Assembly: GCA_034437275.1 (NCBI GenBank)
Contig: DAOTUD010000065.1
Location: 1-64,000 of the forward strand
Source: TC-15 sp034437275
GTDB taxonomy: Bacteria; Chloroflexota; Anaerolineae; Aggregatilineales; Aggregatilineaceae
Length of the DNA stretch: 64,000 bases
Direction of reading: 5' to 3'
The notes below the pieces were generated by a model. That model was given only the letters and a program-made list of their open reading frames with translations, searched no databases and was not told where the DNA came from. How positions within the stretch are numbered: the first letter of the stretch is position 1; the number at the start of each line of letters is the position of its first letter. Made by a program: the position numbers and the translations under genes. This document shows positions 53,333-62,356 of the stretch, one piece after another.

Positions 53333-55372
53333 ATGAATCAGCACAAGACGGACATCGCAGCACGGGCGGCTGAATTGCAGCAAGCCCTGCGTGAACACAA
53401 CTATCGTTATCATGTTCTGCACGATCCGATCATCACGGATAGTGAGTATGATGCGTTGTTTGCAGAACTCCAGGCAATTGAAGCCGAACATCCCGAACTG
53501 GTGACGCCAGACTCGCCAACGCAGCGCGTCGGCAGCGATCTGGAGTCCGATCTGCCCAAAGTCCGCCACCCGGTCCCGGTGCTGAGCCTGGACAATGCGT
53601 TCAGTTCAGAGGAGGTTCGGGCCTGGCGCGAGCGCATTGGGCGCTTGCTGCCGGAGGATGCCACGCTCGATTATGTTGTCGAGCCGAAATTCGACGGCTT
53701 GACGGTCGTGTTGACGTATGAGGATGGGCTGCTCGTGCAGGGCGCGACGCGCGGAAATGGCGAGGTAGGGGACGATGTGACCCCCAACGTGCGTACCGTG
53801 CGCACGATTCCGCTGCGGATTCCGGTGGAGGAGGCTGGGCCGGCGGTGCCGTCGCGGCTGGTGGTGCGCGGCGAGATTTTGTTCCTCAAGGAGGATTTTG
53901 CCGCGTTGAACGAACAACGGCGCGAGGCTGGACTGCCGCTGTTTGTCAATGCGCGCAATACCGCATCTGGCGCGCTCAAGCAGAAAGATGCGCGGATTAC
54001 GGCGGAGCGACCGCTGACGGCGTTTTGTTACACCATCATGGAGGCGGATGGTGATGTGCCGGCGACGCAGTTGGAAACCCTCAATTATTTGCACGATGTG
54101 GGCTTTTTGATCGCCGAAGAAGCGATCGAACACTTTGACACACTGGACGAGATACTCGAGTATGCTGAGGGGTTTGTTTCCCAGCGGGATGCGCTGCCAT
54201 ACGAAATTGATGGGCTGGTGATCAAAGTCAACGAGCAGGCTGTTTACCGGGAACTGGGGGTTGTCGGTAAGGACCCGCGCGGGGCCATTGCGTATAAGTT
54301 CCCGGCTGAAGAAGCGACCACGAAGCTGCTCGATGTGACGGCGAACGTGGGGCGGACGGGTGTGCTGACACCGACGGCGGTGTTAGAGCCGGTGTTTGTG
54401 AGCGGCGTGACGGTTCGCCAGGCCAGTTTGCATAACTATGACCTCATCGTGCAGAAGGACATCCGCATCGGTGATACTGTGATCATCAAACGTTCCGGGG
54501 ATGTGATCCCGTACGTGATCGGGCCGGTTACCGGGGTGCGGACCGGTGACGAACAGCCCATCACCCCGCCGCAAACCTGCCCGGTGTGCCATGCGCCGGT
54601 TGCCCGCGATGAGGGCGAAGTTGCGTATTATTGCACGAATCCGGCCTGCCCCGAACGGGTGGCGCGTAACATCGAGTATTTTGTGTCGCGCTCGGCGTTG
54701 GATATTGATGGTTTGGGCGAGCGGGGCGTGCGGCTGCTGTTGCAAGAGAGCTTGATTCAGGATGAGGCGGATTTGTTCTTCCTGAAAGCGGAGGACCTGC
54801 TGCCGCTGGAGGGGTTCGCAGAAAAAAAGGTTGAGAATCTGTTAGATAGCATCCAGGCGGCCAAAAACCGCCCGCTAACACGCCTGATCGGCGCTTTAGG
54901 TATACGAGGTGTGGGTAATACCGTTGCGGGCCTCCTGGTGCAGAATTTCCACAGCATAGACGCACTGGCGCAGGCGACCGTCGACGAGCTGGAGGCTATC
55001 GAAGGGTTGGGGCCGCATACTGCCGGGGCCATCGTGGAATGGTTTGCGAAGCCGCGTAACCGCGAGTTGATCGCGAAACTGCGTGCGGCTGGGGTGCGCA
55101 TGGAACAAACACCGGCGGAGACGGAGGCCACGATCCAGGAACTTGAAGGGCTGACGTTTGTGCTGACCGGTAGTTTGCCTAATCTGAAGCGCAGCGAGGC
55201 AAAGGCGTTGATCGAAGCACACGGGGGCCGGGTGACCGGCAGCGTGAGCGGGAAGACGTCCTATGTCGTCGTGGGTGAAGACCCGGGCAGCAAGCTGGAC
55301 AAAGCGCGGCAACTGGATGTCCCTCTCCTGGATGAAGCTGGACTGTTGGCCATGATCGGGGAGCAAATATGA
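53333..55372 (+). CDS. ligA: NAD-dependent DNA ligase LigA
   Basis: 679 residues, normal length. The Ia domain (YHVLHDPIITDSEYDALFAE), the adenylation domain with catalytic Lys119 in EPKFDG, the OB fold, the four-cysteine zinc finger (CPVCHAPVARDEGEVAYYC, plus CP), the helix-hairpin-helix domain and a C-terminal BRCT domain (about 595-679) are all present. It seals nicks in replication and repair. An ATG at 53333 or an in-frame GTG at 53318 may start it; the first has GGTGAG upstream. The next gene starts with an ATGA overlap, so ligA and the methyltransferase are coupled. Confidence 0.97.
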   Translation: MNQHKTDIAARAAELQQALREHNYRYHVLHDPIITDSEYDALFAELQAIEAEHPELVTPDSPTQRVGSDLESDLPKVRHPVPVLSLDNAFSSEEVRAWRERIGRLLPEDATLDYVVEPKFDGLTVVLTYEDGLLVQGATRGNGEVGDDVTPNVRTVRTIPLRIPVEEAGPAVPSRLVVRGEILFLKEDFAALNEQRREAGLPLFVNARNTASGALKQKDARITAERPLTAFCYTIMEADGDVPATQLETLNYLHDVGFLIAEEAIEHFDTLDEILEYAEGFVSQRDALPYEIDGLVIKVNEQAVYRELGVVGKDPRGAIAYKFPAEEATTKLLDVTANVGRTGVLTPTAVLEPVFVSGVTVRQASLHNYDLIVQKDIRIGDTVIIKRSGDVIPYVIGPVTGVRTGDEQPITPPQTCPVCHAPVARDEGEVAYYCTNPACPERVARNIEYFVSRSALDIDGLGERGVRLLLQESLIQDEADLFFLKAEDLLPLEGFAEKKVENLLDSIQAAKNRPLTRLIGALGIRGVGNTVAGLLVQNFHSIDALAQATVDELEAIEGLGPHTAGAIVEWFAKPRNRELIAKLRAAGVRMEQTPAETEATIQELEGLTFVLTGSLPNLKRSEAKALIEAHGGRVTGSVSGKTSYVVVGEDPGSKLDKARQLDVPLLDEAGLLAMIGEQI

Positions 55373-56589
55373 CGGAAGCCACGGTGATCATCCGGTCCCA
55401 GCGCCAAAAAGTGATTATACGGCGGCATCCCTGGGTGTTTTCCGGGGCGATTGTCCGTGTTGACGGCAGCCCGGCAGATGGGGATATTGTGACGCTGCGA
55501 GCGGAGTCGGGCGAGTTCCTGGCGCGCGGTTACTGGAATGAGCAATCGTCGATACGGGTGCGGCTGTTGACATGGGACGAAACCGAACACATTGACAAGG
55601 CTTTTTGGCGGCGGCGGCTGGCACGTGCGATCGGTATGCGGGCGGTGGAAAACCGGATCAACGCGCATGGCACGCCCAACGCTTACCGGCTGGTCAACGC
55701 AGAGAGTGACGGCTTACCCGGCCTGGTGGTGGACCGTTACGGCGATTGGATGGTGCTGCAAGCGCTGACGCTGGGGATTGCAGTGCGTAAGGCCATGCTA
55801 GCCGATATGTTGAGCGACCTGCTGCGCCCGGCAGGGGTGTACGAACGCAGTGATGTTGACGTCCGAGTGAAGGAAGGGCTGCCGTCCGAGACCGGGCTGC
55901 TGGTGGGGAAGGAACCGCCGGAGTTGGTGGAGATCGATGAGAATGGGCGACGGTTCCTGGTAGATGTGCGGCAGGGGCACAAGACTGGTTTTTACCTGGA
56001 TCAGCGTGAAAATCGGGCGATTGTGGGTGGGTTGTTCCGGGCGGATGAACAGGCCGGTGATCGCGTGGTGCTGAATGCGTTTGCGTATACCGGCGGATTT
56101 GCCGTGTATGCAATGGCCGGGTTGGTGAAGCGCGTGGTTAATGTCGACAGCTCGGCGGATGCGCTGGCATTGGCGAAGCGCAACATCGCATTAAACGGTT
56201 TTGATACCACCGACGAGGACTTTGTCGAAGGGGATGTGTTTGAAGTGCTGCGCTACTATCGCGACGCCGGACAGGAGTTCGACATGATTATTCTGGATCC
56301 GCCGAAATTTGCGCACGCCCCCCGGCAGGTCGAAAGCGCCGCCCGGGGATATAAGGATATCAATCTGATGGCGTTCCGCTTGCTGAGGCCTGGCGGTATG
56401 CTGGCGACATTTTCCTGTTCAGGCGCGGTAAATGCGGATTTGTTCCAGAAGATTGTGTTTGGCGCACTGCTCGATGCTGGGCGTGACGCGCAGATTGTCC
56501 GCTATCTGAGCCAGGCTCCTGATCACCCGGTGGCGCTGACATTCCCTGAGGGCGCTTACCTGAAGGGCTTGTTGTGCCGGGTGTGGTAG
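55369..56589 (+). CDS. Class I SAM-dependent rRNA methyltransferase, RlmI-like
   Basis: 406 residues. An N-terminal PUA domain (about 1-75: RHPWVFSGAIVRVDGSPADG) is followed by a Rossmann methyltransferase domain with the SAM motif VLNAFAYTGGFAVYAMAG, an acidic VNVDSSADAL loop and LDPPKFAHAP, matching m5C-type RlmI/YwbD enzymes that act on 23S rRNA. The final FSCSGAV segment holds the catalytic cysteine region. It overlaps the ligA stop codon by four bases. The exact rRNA position cannot be inferred. Confidence 0.92.
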   Translation: MTEATVIIRSQRQKVIIRRHPWVFSGAIVRVDGSPADGDIVTLRAESGEFLARGYWNEQSSIRVRLLTWDETEHIDKAFWRRRLARAIGMRAVENRINAHGTPNAYRLVNAESDGLPGLVVDRYGDWMVLQALTLGIAVRKAMLADMLSDLLRPAGVYERSDVDVRVKEGLPSETGLLVGKEPPELVEIDENGRRFLVDVRQGHKTGFYLDQRENRAIVGGLFRADEQAGDRVVLNAFAYTGGFAVYAMAGLVKRVVNVDSSADALALAKRNIALNGFDTTDEDFVEGDVFEVLRYYRDAGQEFDMIILDPPKFAHAPRQVESAARGYKDINLMAFRLLRPGGMLATFSCSGAVNADLFQKIVFGALLDAGRDAQIVRYLSQAPDHPVALTFPEGAYLKGLLCRVW

Positions 56590-56592
56590 GTG

Positions 56593-57525
56593 TCAGATCA
56601 TTTCTTTGTTTTTCTGAAGAGTTGCCAGCCGGATGATCTTGTCGCTGGTTTCGCGCCAACTGATGCGGCTCAGCCCCATTTTTTTTCGTAGATCATCCAG
56701 GTCCATCCCATGCCGGTAATCTTGTACCGCGCTTGTCCAGCGTAGAATCTCGAACGACACTTTGCCCTCTACCCCGGCCTCATCGGCTGTGTCGCGCAGG
56801 ACGTATTCCAGGTTGCGCGGGGTGCAGTCGAAGATCGTCTCTTCGGGTTGGTATTGGTCCAGGTATTCGTCCAACACGTCCAGCCATGCCGGATCAAGCG
56901 GAATTTTGCGTTCTTTGTAGACGTTGTTGGGTTTGCGGTGGCGGACGACCAGCAGCGGATGGTGGGGATCATCGTCCTGAATACTATCAAGTGTCAGCGC
57001 CATACATTCGCCCTTCTTGATGCCAGTATCCAACAGCAGGCGCAGCAGCAAGTCGGGCCGGGCGTCTGGGTTTTTGGCCTGGCGAAGGACGGCGGTATGG
57101 TCAAGCAGGTGTTGAATCTGCTCCTCGGCGAGCACCGGCTGGAGGGGCGCGGCCCCAGAGCGTTGGAGCAATGCTTCTGCCGGATCGTAAGAGAGCACGT
57201 GTTCGTTTTTCAGGAATTTGAAGAAAACCTTAAGCGTGGTCACGCGCCGCGCATAGGATTTGCGGCTGCAAGGAACGCCGCGTCCCTGCTCGATCCACGT
57301 CATAAACTGGTTGAGCCGGGTGGTGGTGAAATATTTCAGCGGCACATCGTCCGTGAAAAACTCGATCAGCAGGCGGAGATCGGAGGCGAAGGCGTTGATG
57401 GTATGCGGGCTGCGCCCTTCTTGCCGCAGATGTTCCAGGAATGGGTCGATGGCAGCGCTCAATGGACTATGACGGGTGAGCGCGTGTTCGCTGTCTGTAG
57501 GAAAAAGTGGTAATTGTTTGGCCAT
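56593..57525 (-). CDS. Tyrosine recombinase homologue lacking catalytic residues
   Basis: 310 residues in the XerC/XerD plan: N-terminal core-binding SAM-like domain (about 20-115, FLEHLRQEGRSPHTINAFAS) and C-terminal catalytic fold (about 130-300). Comparison with XerD shows the active site degraded: the first Arg (TGLR) is Lys170 in TGIKKGE, the HxLR motif is E259-I-L-R262, the LGH histidine is Leu285 and the nucleophile tyrosine position is about Ser294. Strand exchange is thus unlikely, but DNA binding may persist. The ATG at 57525 lies close to the start of the divergent acyl-CoA ligase. Confidence 0.82.
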   Translation of the reverse strand: MAKQLPLFPTDSEHALTRHSPLSAAIDPFLEHLRQEGRSPHTINAFASDLRLLIEFFTDDVPLKYFTTTRLNQFMTWIEQGRGVPCSRKSYARRVTTLKVFFKFLKNEHVLSYDPAEALLQRSGAAPLQPVLAEEQIQHLLDHTAVLRQAKNPDARPDLLLRLLLDTGIKKGECMALTLDSIQDDDPHHPLLVVRHRKPNNVYKERKIPLDPAWLDVLDEYLDQYQPEETIFDCTPRNLEYVLRDTADEAGVEGKVSFEILRWTSAVQDYRHGMDLDDLRKKMGLSRISWRETSDKIIRLATLQKNKEMI

Positions 57526-57613
57526 GGATAATTTTCCTCACTCTCGTGTGAGTCTAGTATATCTGTTTGTGTTAAAATAAAACAAGTTAAGCATAGAAAG
57601 GAGGTAGCGCACA

Positions 57614-59371
57614 ATGATAACCTATCAAGATAAATCCTGGCTGGCCCGATACGATCAACAGGTGCCGCATAGTCTGGAACCCTACCCTGAACATCCACTG
57701 CACGAGTTTCTGGTCCAGGCGGAGGAAAAGCACAGTGATGCGGCTGCTATTGTAAGCTCGGCCCGTCTACCAGTGGTGGGACGAGTAAAAAAGGCGTTGA
57801 CCTATCGTGAGGTGAACATTACTTCCGACATATTGGCTGCCGCCCTGGTCGATATGGGGCTGCAAAAGGGCGAGCGGGTAGCCGTGATCATGCCGAACTG
57901 TGCCCAGTTTGTGATCGCATTCTATGCGATCTTAAAAGCGGGCGGCGTGGTAGTGGCCACAAATCCAACGTTTCCACCCAAGAAACTAGAAGCACAACTG
58001 CTAGACAGCGGCGCGACAATGGCGATTACGTTGTCTCTGTTTTACGATAATTTAAAGCAGGTTCAGAGTGCCACCAAAGTACAGCACGTGATCGTTACCA
58101 ATATCAAAGAGTATTTACCTGAATTGGCGAAGTTGTTGTTTACGATTGCTAAGGAGAAGAAAGAGGGACATCGCATCGAAAAGCACCCGGAAGATCACTG
58201 GTTCCAGGAGGTGCTGGTGCGCTATGCGGGGAAGAAGCCGGAGGTTGACGTCGAAGCGGATGATCTGGCGATCTTCCAATACACAGGGGGTACAACCGGG
58301 GTCCCGAAAGCGGCGATGTCTACGCACCGGGCAATGGTTGCTAACACGATGCAGTGTAAAGCGTGGTTAGTTCGGGAAAATGCACAGGAAGTATTCCTGG
58401 CGGCTATTCCGCTGTTCCATGTGTTTGGGATGGTCGCGGTGATGAGCTTCGCAGTGTCGCTGCACGCGGCCATGATCATGGTGCCGAATGCGCGCGATAT
58501 CGACGATGTGATTGATACCATCAATACGTATCAGCCCACGCTGTTTATGGGCGTTCCGGCATTGTTCAACGCGATCAACAATCATGCGGATGTTCAGGCC
58601 GGGAAGTACGATCTATCGTCCATTTTCGCGTGTATCAGCGGGTCCGCGCCCCTCCCCCCGGCTACCAAGCGGCGTTTTGAGGAGCTTTCGGGCGGGGTTA
58701 TTCTGGAAGGGTTTGGTATGAGCGAAGCGCCTACCGCTTCGCATGTGAATCCACTGCGCGGCGAGAATCGCACTGGCTCGATTGGGCTGCCATTCCCGGA
58801 TATGGAGATGCGCATTGTCGACCTGGATGATGGGGAAACCGATCTGCCAGTGGGGGAAGTGGGCGAACTGGTGATGGTCGGGCCGCAGTTGATGCGCGGC
58901 TATCATGGGATGCCAACTGAAACGGCGAATGCCCTGCGCGAAGATGCGGACGGCAAAAAATGGCTCTATACCGGTGATATCGCACGGATGGACGAAGATG
59001 GGTATTTCTATATCGTCGATCGTAAAAAAGACATGGCGTTGATCGGCGGGTTCAATGTCTACCCGCGCAATGTCGAGGACGTGTTGATGGAGCATCCGGC
59101 TGTGCTCGAAGTTGGGGTGGCGGCAATACCGCATCCTGATGCGAGCAAAGTGGGGCAGGAAGCGCTCAAGGCCTGGATCGTGTTACAGGAGGGGCAATCT
59201 GTCACTAAGGACGAGTTGATCGAGTTTGCGCGCGAGAAGCTGGCGCGTTACGAAGTTCCAACCCGGATTGCTTTTGTAGACGAACTGCCACGGACGGCGG
59301 TCGGAAAAATCTTGCGGCGAGAGCTGGCGCAGATGGAAATCGAAGAGCGTGAACGTGCCGAGCAATCCTGA
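57614..59371 (+). CDS. fadD: Long-chain acyl-CoA synthetase (AMP-binding)
   Basis: 585 residues. The AMP-binding P-loop FQYTGGTTGVPKAAM, the adenine motif LEGFGMSEA, the YTGD motif and the C-terminal DRKKDMALIGGFNVYPRNVE hinge with the catalytic lysine in RTAVGKILRR are all intact. It activates fatty acids to acyl-AMP and then acyl-CoA at the membrane face. The ATG at 57614 has a perfect AAGGAGGT nine bases upstream. The HAD gene follows almost without gap. Other beta-oxidation genes are not in the window, and chain length preference is unknown. Confidence 0.93.
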   Translation: MITYQDKSWLARYDQQVPHSLEPYPEHPLHEFLVQAEEKHSDAAAIVSSARLPVVGRVKKALTYREVNITSDILAAALVDMGLQKGERVAVIMPNCAQFVIAFYAILKAGGVVVATNPTFPPKKLEAQLLDSGATMAITLSLFYDNLKQVQSATKVQHVIVTNIKEYLPELAKLLFTIAKEKKEGHRIEKHPEDHWFQEVLVRYAGKKPEVDVEADDLAIFQYTGGTTGVPKAAMSTHRAMVANTMQCKAWLVRENAQEVFLAAIPLFHVFGMVAVMSFAVSLHAAMIMVPNARDIDDVIDTINTYQPTLFMGVPALFNAINNHADVQAGKYDLSSIFACISGSAPLPPATKRRFEELSGGVILEGFGMSEAPTASHVNPLRGENRTGSIGLPFPDMEMRIVDLDDGETDLPVGEVGELVMVGPQLMRGYHGMPTETANALREDADGKKWLYTGDIARMDEDGYFYIVDRKKDMALIGGFNVYPRNVEDVLMEHPAVLEVGVAAIPHPDASKVGQEALKAWIVLQEGQSVTKDELIEFAREKLARYEVPTRIAFVDELPRTAVGKILRRELAQMEIEERERAEQS

Positions 59372-59372
59372 A

Positions 59373-60071
59373 ATGCCTTACGTTGATGACTCTGATGTGC
59401 GGGCCGTGCTGTTTGATATCGACGGGACGCTGACGGTGGGTGGGGCGGTCTGGAGTGTCTTGATCCATTCGCCCGATGTTGTGTGGCTGAAGAAGGGCTG
59501 GTTGTACGGGACGGCGCTGCCACACTATGCCTTGAGCAAGGCCGGGATCGTCGCTCAGGCACAATTCCGCGATCGGTGGGTGCGTTTGATGGCCTGGCTG
59601 ATGGCGGGGTGGTCCGAGCAGCAGGTGGAGACTGTGTACCAGCGTACGGTGCAGGACTGTCTGGTGCCTGACTTGCGCTCAGATGTGGTGGATATCTTGC
59701 AGCAGCATAAGGCAGCGGGACACCATGTCGTGCTGGTGTCGACTATGTTCGAAGGCATTGTGGCGCAGTTGGCGGGCCATCTCGGCGCAGATGCCGGGTT
59801 AGGTTCGCTGGTGTTGATGCAGAATGGTCGTTGCGCGGGACAGATCGTGGGGCAGACATGCTCCGGCGGTCGGAAGCTGGACTATGCGGAACGGCATCTG
59901 TCACAGTTGGACCCTGCCATTGCCCTGCAGAATTGCACAGCTTATGCGGACAGCGCTTCCGATATTGATTTCCTGGCTGGTGTTAAGTATCCGGTAGCCA
60001 CGTATCCGGCTGATGAGATGCGGACTGAGGCGGTACAGCAGGGGTGGGCCATGTATCCTGCGCCAGACTGA
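59373..60071 (+). CDS. HAD-superfamily hydrolase, subfamily IB-like
   Basis: About 232 residues. HAD motif I is in VLFDIDGTLTV, motif II in HHVVLVSTM, the lysine motif near SGGRKLDYAERHL, and the acidic motif III in AYADSASDIDFLAGVKYPVA. A helical cap of about 80 residues follows motif I, as in phosphoserine phosphatase-like IB enzymes. It could dephosphorylate a lipid or small metabolite. ATG 59373 lies one base after the fadD stop; an in-frame GTG at 59349 is an alternative. A bidirectional terminator follows. Confidence 0.88.
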   Translation: MPYVDDSDVRAVLFDIDGTLTVGGAVWSVLIHSPDVVWLKKGWLYGTALPHYALSKAGIVAQAQFRDRWVRLMAWLMAGWSEQQVETVYQRTVQDCLVPDLRSDVVDILQQHKAAGHHVVLVSTMFEGIVAQLAGHLGADAGLGSLVLMQNGRCAGQIVGQTCSGGRKLDYAERHLSQLDPAIALQNCTAYADSASDIDFLAGVKYPVATYPADEMRTEAVQQGWAMYPAPD

Positions 60072-60096
60072 TCGCCCTGGACGAGTGTGAATATCA

Positions 60097-60132
60097 AGAA
60101 AAGACCTTGCTAGCCCGGCAAGGTCTTTTTTG
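60097..60132. terminator. Bidirectional terminator between the HAD gene and ftsH
   Basis: AAGACCTTGC pairs with GCAAGGTCTT around a 7-nt loop, flanked by A-rich and T-rich runs (TTTTTTG on the + side). It serves both convergent genes. Confidence 0.9.
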
Positions 60133-60150
60133 TGCCGTAATGGGGTGTGC

Positions 60151-62091
60151 TTATGCGGGCGACGGGGCCGTGCCCAGCGGAGCCGGCGGCATATCGCTGT
60201 CGGCCTCGCCTTCGTCGGCGTCTTCCACCGTCGATTCGGAGAGCTGCTGCGGCGGCTCGCTGGGCAGCTCTGGCGGCTGCGATTCGCCCATCAGCTCCAG
60301 AAATTCCTCGCGGCCAATCGTCTCAACTTCGATCAGGCGTTCGGCCACTGCGTCAAGTTTATCGCGGTTTTCCCGCAGGATGGTGAGCGCCGTTTCGTAT
60401 GCTTCGATGACAATGTCGTGGACTTCCTGGTCGATCTGTTCGGCGATGCTTTCGCTGTAATCACGCTGCTCGCCAATTTCGCGGCCCAGGAAGACGAGTT
60501 CTTCTTTCTGGCCGAAGACGCGCGGCCCCAGTTTGCTGCTCATGCCCCAGCGCGTCACCATTGTCCGGGCGATACGCGTGACGTTTTCCAGGTCGCTGGA
60601 TGCGCCATTAGTGATGTCGCCGAACACAATTTCTTCGGCAGCACGCCCGCCCAATGCACCTGCGATCTGGTCCAGGTAGCGTTGGGTTGTGCCGAGGTCG
60701 GAGTCCTTTTCCGGCATGACCCAGGTTACACCGCCGGCCATACCACGCGACACAATGGTCACCTTACGGACCGGGTCGCAGTTCGGCAGTAAGTGGAAGA
60801 CGACAGCGTGCCCGGCCTCGTGATAGGCGATGAGACGCTTTTCCTCCTCGCTGATGATGCGACTGCGACGTTCGGGGCCGAGTACGACACGCTCGATGGC
60901 TTCTTCAAAGTCGCGCATACCGACACTTTTCTTGTTCTTACGGGCGGCGACAATCGCGGCCTCGTTGATTAAGTTTTCAAGGTCAGCACCGACAAAGCCC
61001 GGTGTGGCTTTAGCCAGGACGTTCGGGTCAACATCTGAGGCGAGTGGCTTACCGCGCGTATGCACCTTTAGGATGGCCTCACGCCCGCGCATATCGGGGC
61101 GGTCCAGCACGACACGCCGGTCGAAGCGACCAGGACGCAGCAGCGCCGGGTCCAGAATGTCCGGGCGGTTGGTGGCGGCCATGATGATGACGTTGGTGTC
61201 GGTATCGAAGCCGTCCATTTCGACCAAAATCTGGTTCAACGTCTGCTCGCGCTCGTCGTGACTGCCGCCCAGGCCGGCGCCGCGTTGGCGGCCTACGGCG
61301 TCGATCTCGTCGACAAAGACGATGCACGGGCTGTGGCGCTTGGCCTGGTCGAACAGGTCGCGCACACGGCTGGCACCGACGCCGACGAACATTTCCACGA
61401 ATTCGGAGCCGGAGATGCTGAAGAACGGGACGCCTGCCTCACCACTGACGGCCTTGGCTAGCAGCGTTTTGCCGGTGCCGGGGCTACCGACAAGCAAGAC
61501 GCCTTTGGGAATGCGTGCTCCTAGCTGGATGAAACGCTCCGGGTCTTTGAGAAATTCCACAACTTCTTGGAGTTCTTCTTTCGCTTCGTCTGCCCCAGCG
61601 ACGTCTTCAAAGGTGACGGTGGGCTGATCGCCGGAAAACATGCGCGCGCGGCTCTTGCCAAACGACATCGCCTGGTTGTTCGACCCCTGGGCCTGGCGCA
61701 GCATCAGGTAGATAAAGCCCCCAATCAGGATCAAGGGCAGGAAGGTGCCGATAAGCCCGATCCAATTGAACAGGTTGCTCGGTTTGGTGAATTCGAACCG
61801 GACCTGTTGGAGCATTTCCTCGTCCGAGCCGAGATTTTCCAGAGCGGCTATGGGATCGTTGGTGTTGGTGTAGAGTTGGGCCGTCTTTTTGCCTTCTTCG
61901 TAGTAGTCAGCGCTGAGTTTGCCTTCATCATCAACGGAGATCTTCTCGACCTTCCCCGCGTTGATATCAGTCGCCAACTCGCTTGCGGATATCTCACTTG
62001 ATTTGGAGCTATTGTTGCGTACGCCAAATACAATCGCAGCTATTGCTGCGATGATGAGGATGTACACAAATATGTTCCGACGATTATTCAC
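60151..62091 (-). CDS. ftsH: ATP-dependent zinc metalloprotease FtsH
   Basis: About 646 residues. Two membrane helices (about 9-25 and 108-128) flank the extracytoplasmic domain. The AAA domain has Walker A GSPGTGKT, Walker B IVFVDEIDAVG and SRH (DPALLRPGRFDRRVV); the protease domain has the zinc motif HEAGHAV. It extracts and degrades membrane and short-lived proteins. The GTG at 62091 with GGAGG seven bases upstream is preferred over the TTG at 62112. The acidic C-terminal tail (SPAP-rich) is normal for the lineage. Confidence 0.97.
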   Translation of the reverse strand: MNNRRNIFVYILIIAAIAAIVFGVRNNSSKSSEISASELATDINAGKVEKISVDDEGKLSADYYEEGKKTAQLYTNTNDPIAALENLGSDEEMLQQVRFEFTKPSNLFNWIGLIGTFLPLILIGGFIYLMLRQAQGSNNQAMSFGKSRARMFSGDQPTVTFEDVAGADEAKEELQEVVEFLKDPERFIQLGARIPKGVLLVGSPGTGKTLLAKAVSGEAGVPFFSISGSEFVEMFVGVGASRVRDLFDQAKRHSPCIVFVDEIDAVGRQRGAGLGGSHDEREQTLNQILVEMDGFDTDTNVIIMAATNRPDILDPALLRPGRFDRRVVLDRPDMRGREAILKVHTRGKPLASDVDPNVLAKATPGFVGADLENLINEAAIVAARKNKKSVGMRDFEEAIERVVLGPERRSRIISEEEKRLIAYHEAGHAVVFHLLPNCDPVRKVTIVSRGMAGGVTWVMPEKDSDLGTTQRYLDQIAGALGGRAAEEIVFGDITNGASSDLENVTRIARTMVTRWGMSSKLGPRVFGQKEELVFLGREIGEQRDYSESIAEQIDQEVHDIVIEAYETALTILRENRDKLDAVAERLIEVETIGREEFLELMGESQPPELPSEPPQQLSESTVEDADEGEADSDMPPAPLGTAPSPA

Positions 62092-62356
62092 TGCTAAGCC
62101 TCCAGCCGTCAAACCATTCCATCAATACATCGCCAGGGTAAAACTATGCCTGCGCATCGCAAGGAAAAAGCGACTGGTTTAGACATTTCCTTACCGAAAT
62201 GAGGGAGCGCTGACGTTCAGTCTTTGTTTACACACTTGATACTGAAATTATACAAGAATCGATCCGCAAAAACCAGGATCAGTCGACCTTGCAGATTAGC
62301 GTTGCATAAGAAATTTTGTCGTTCATGTGTTTATACGCCGAGCGGGATCTTCTTGA

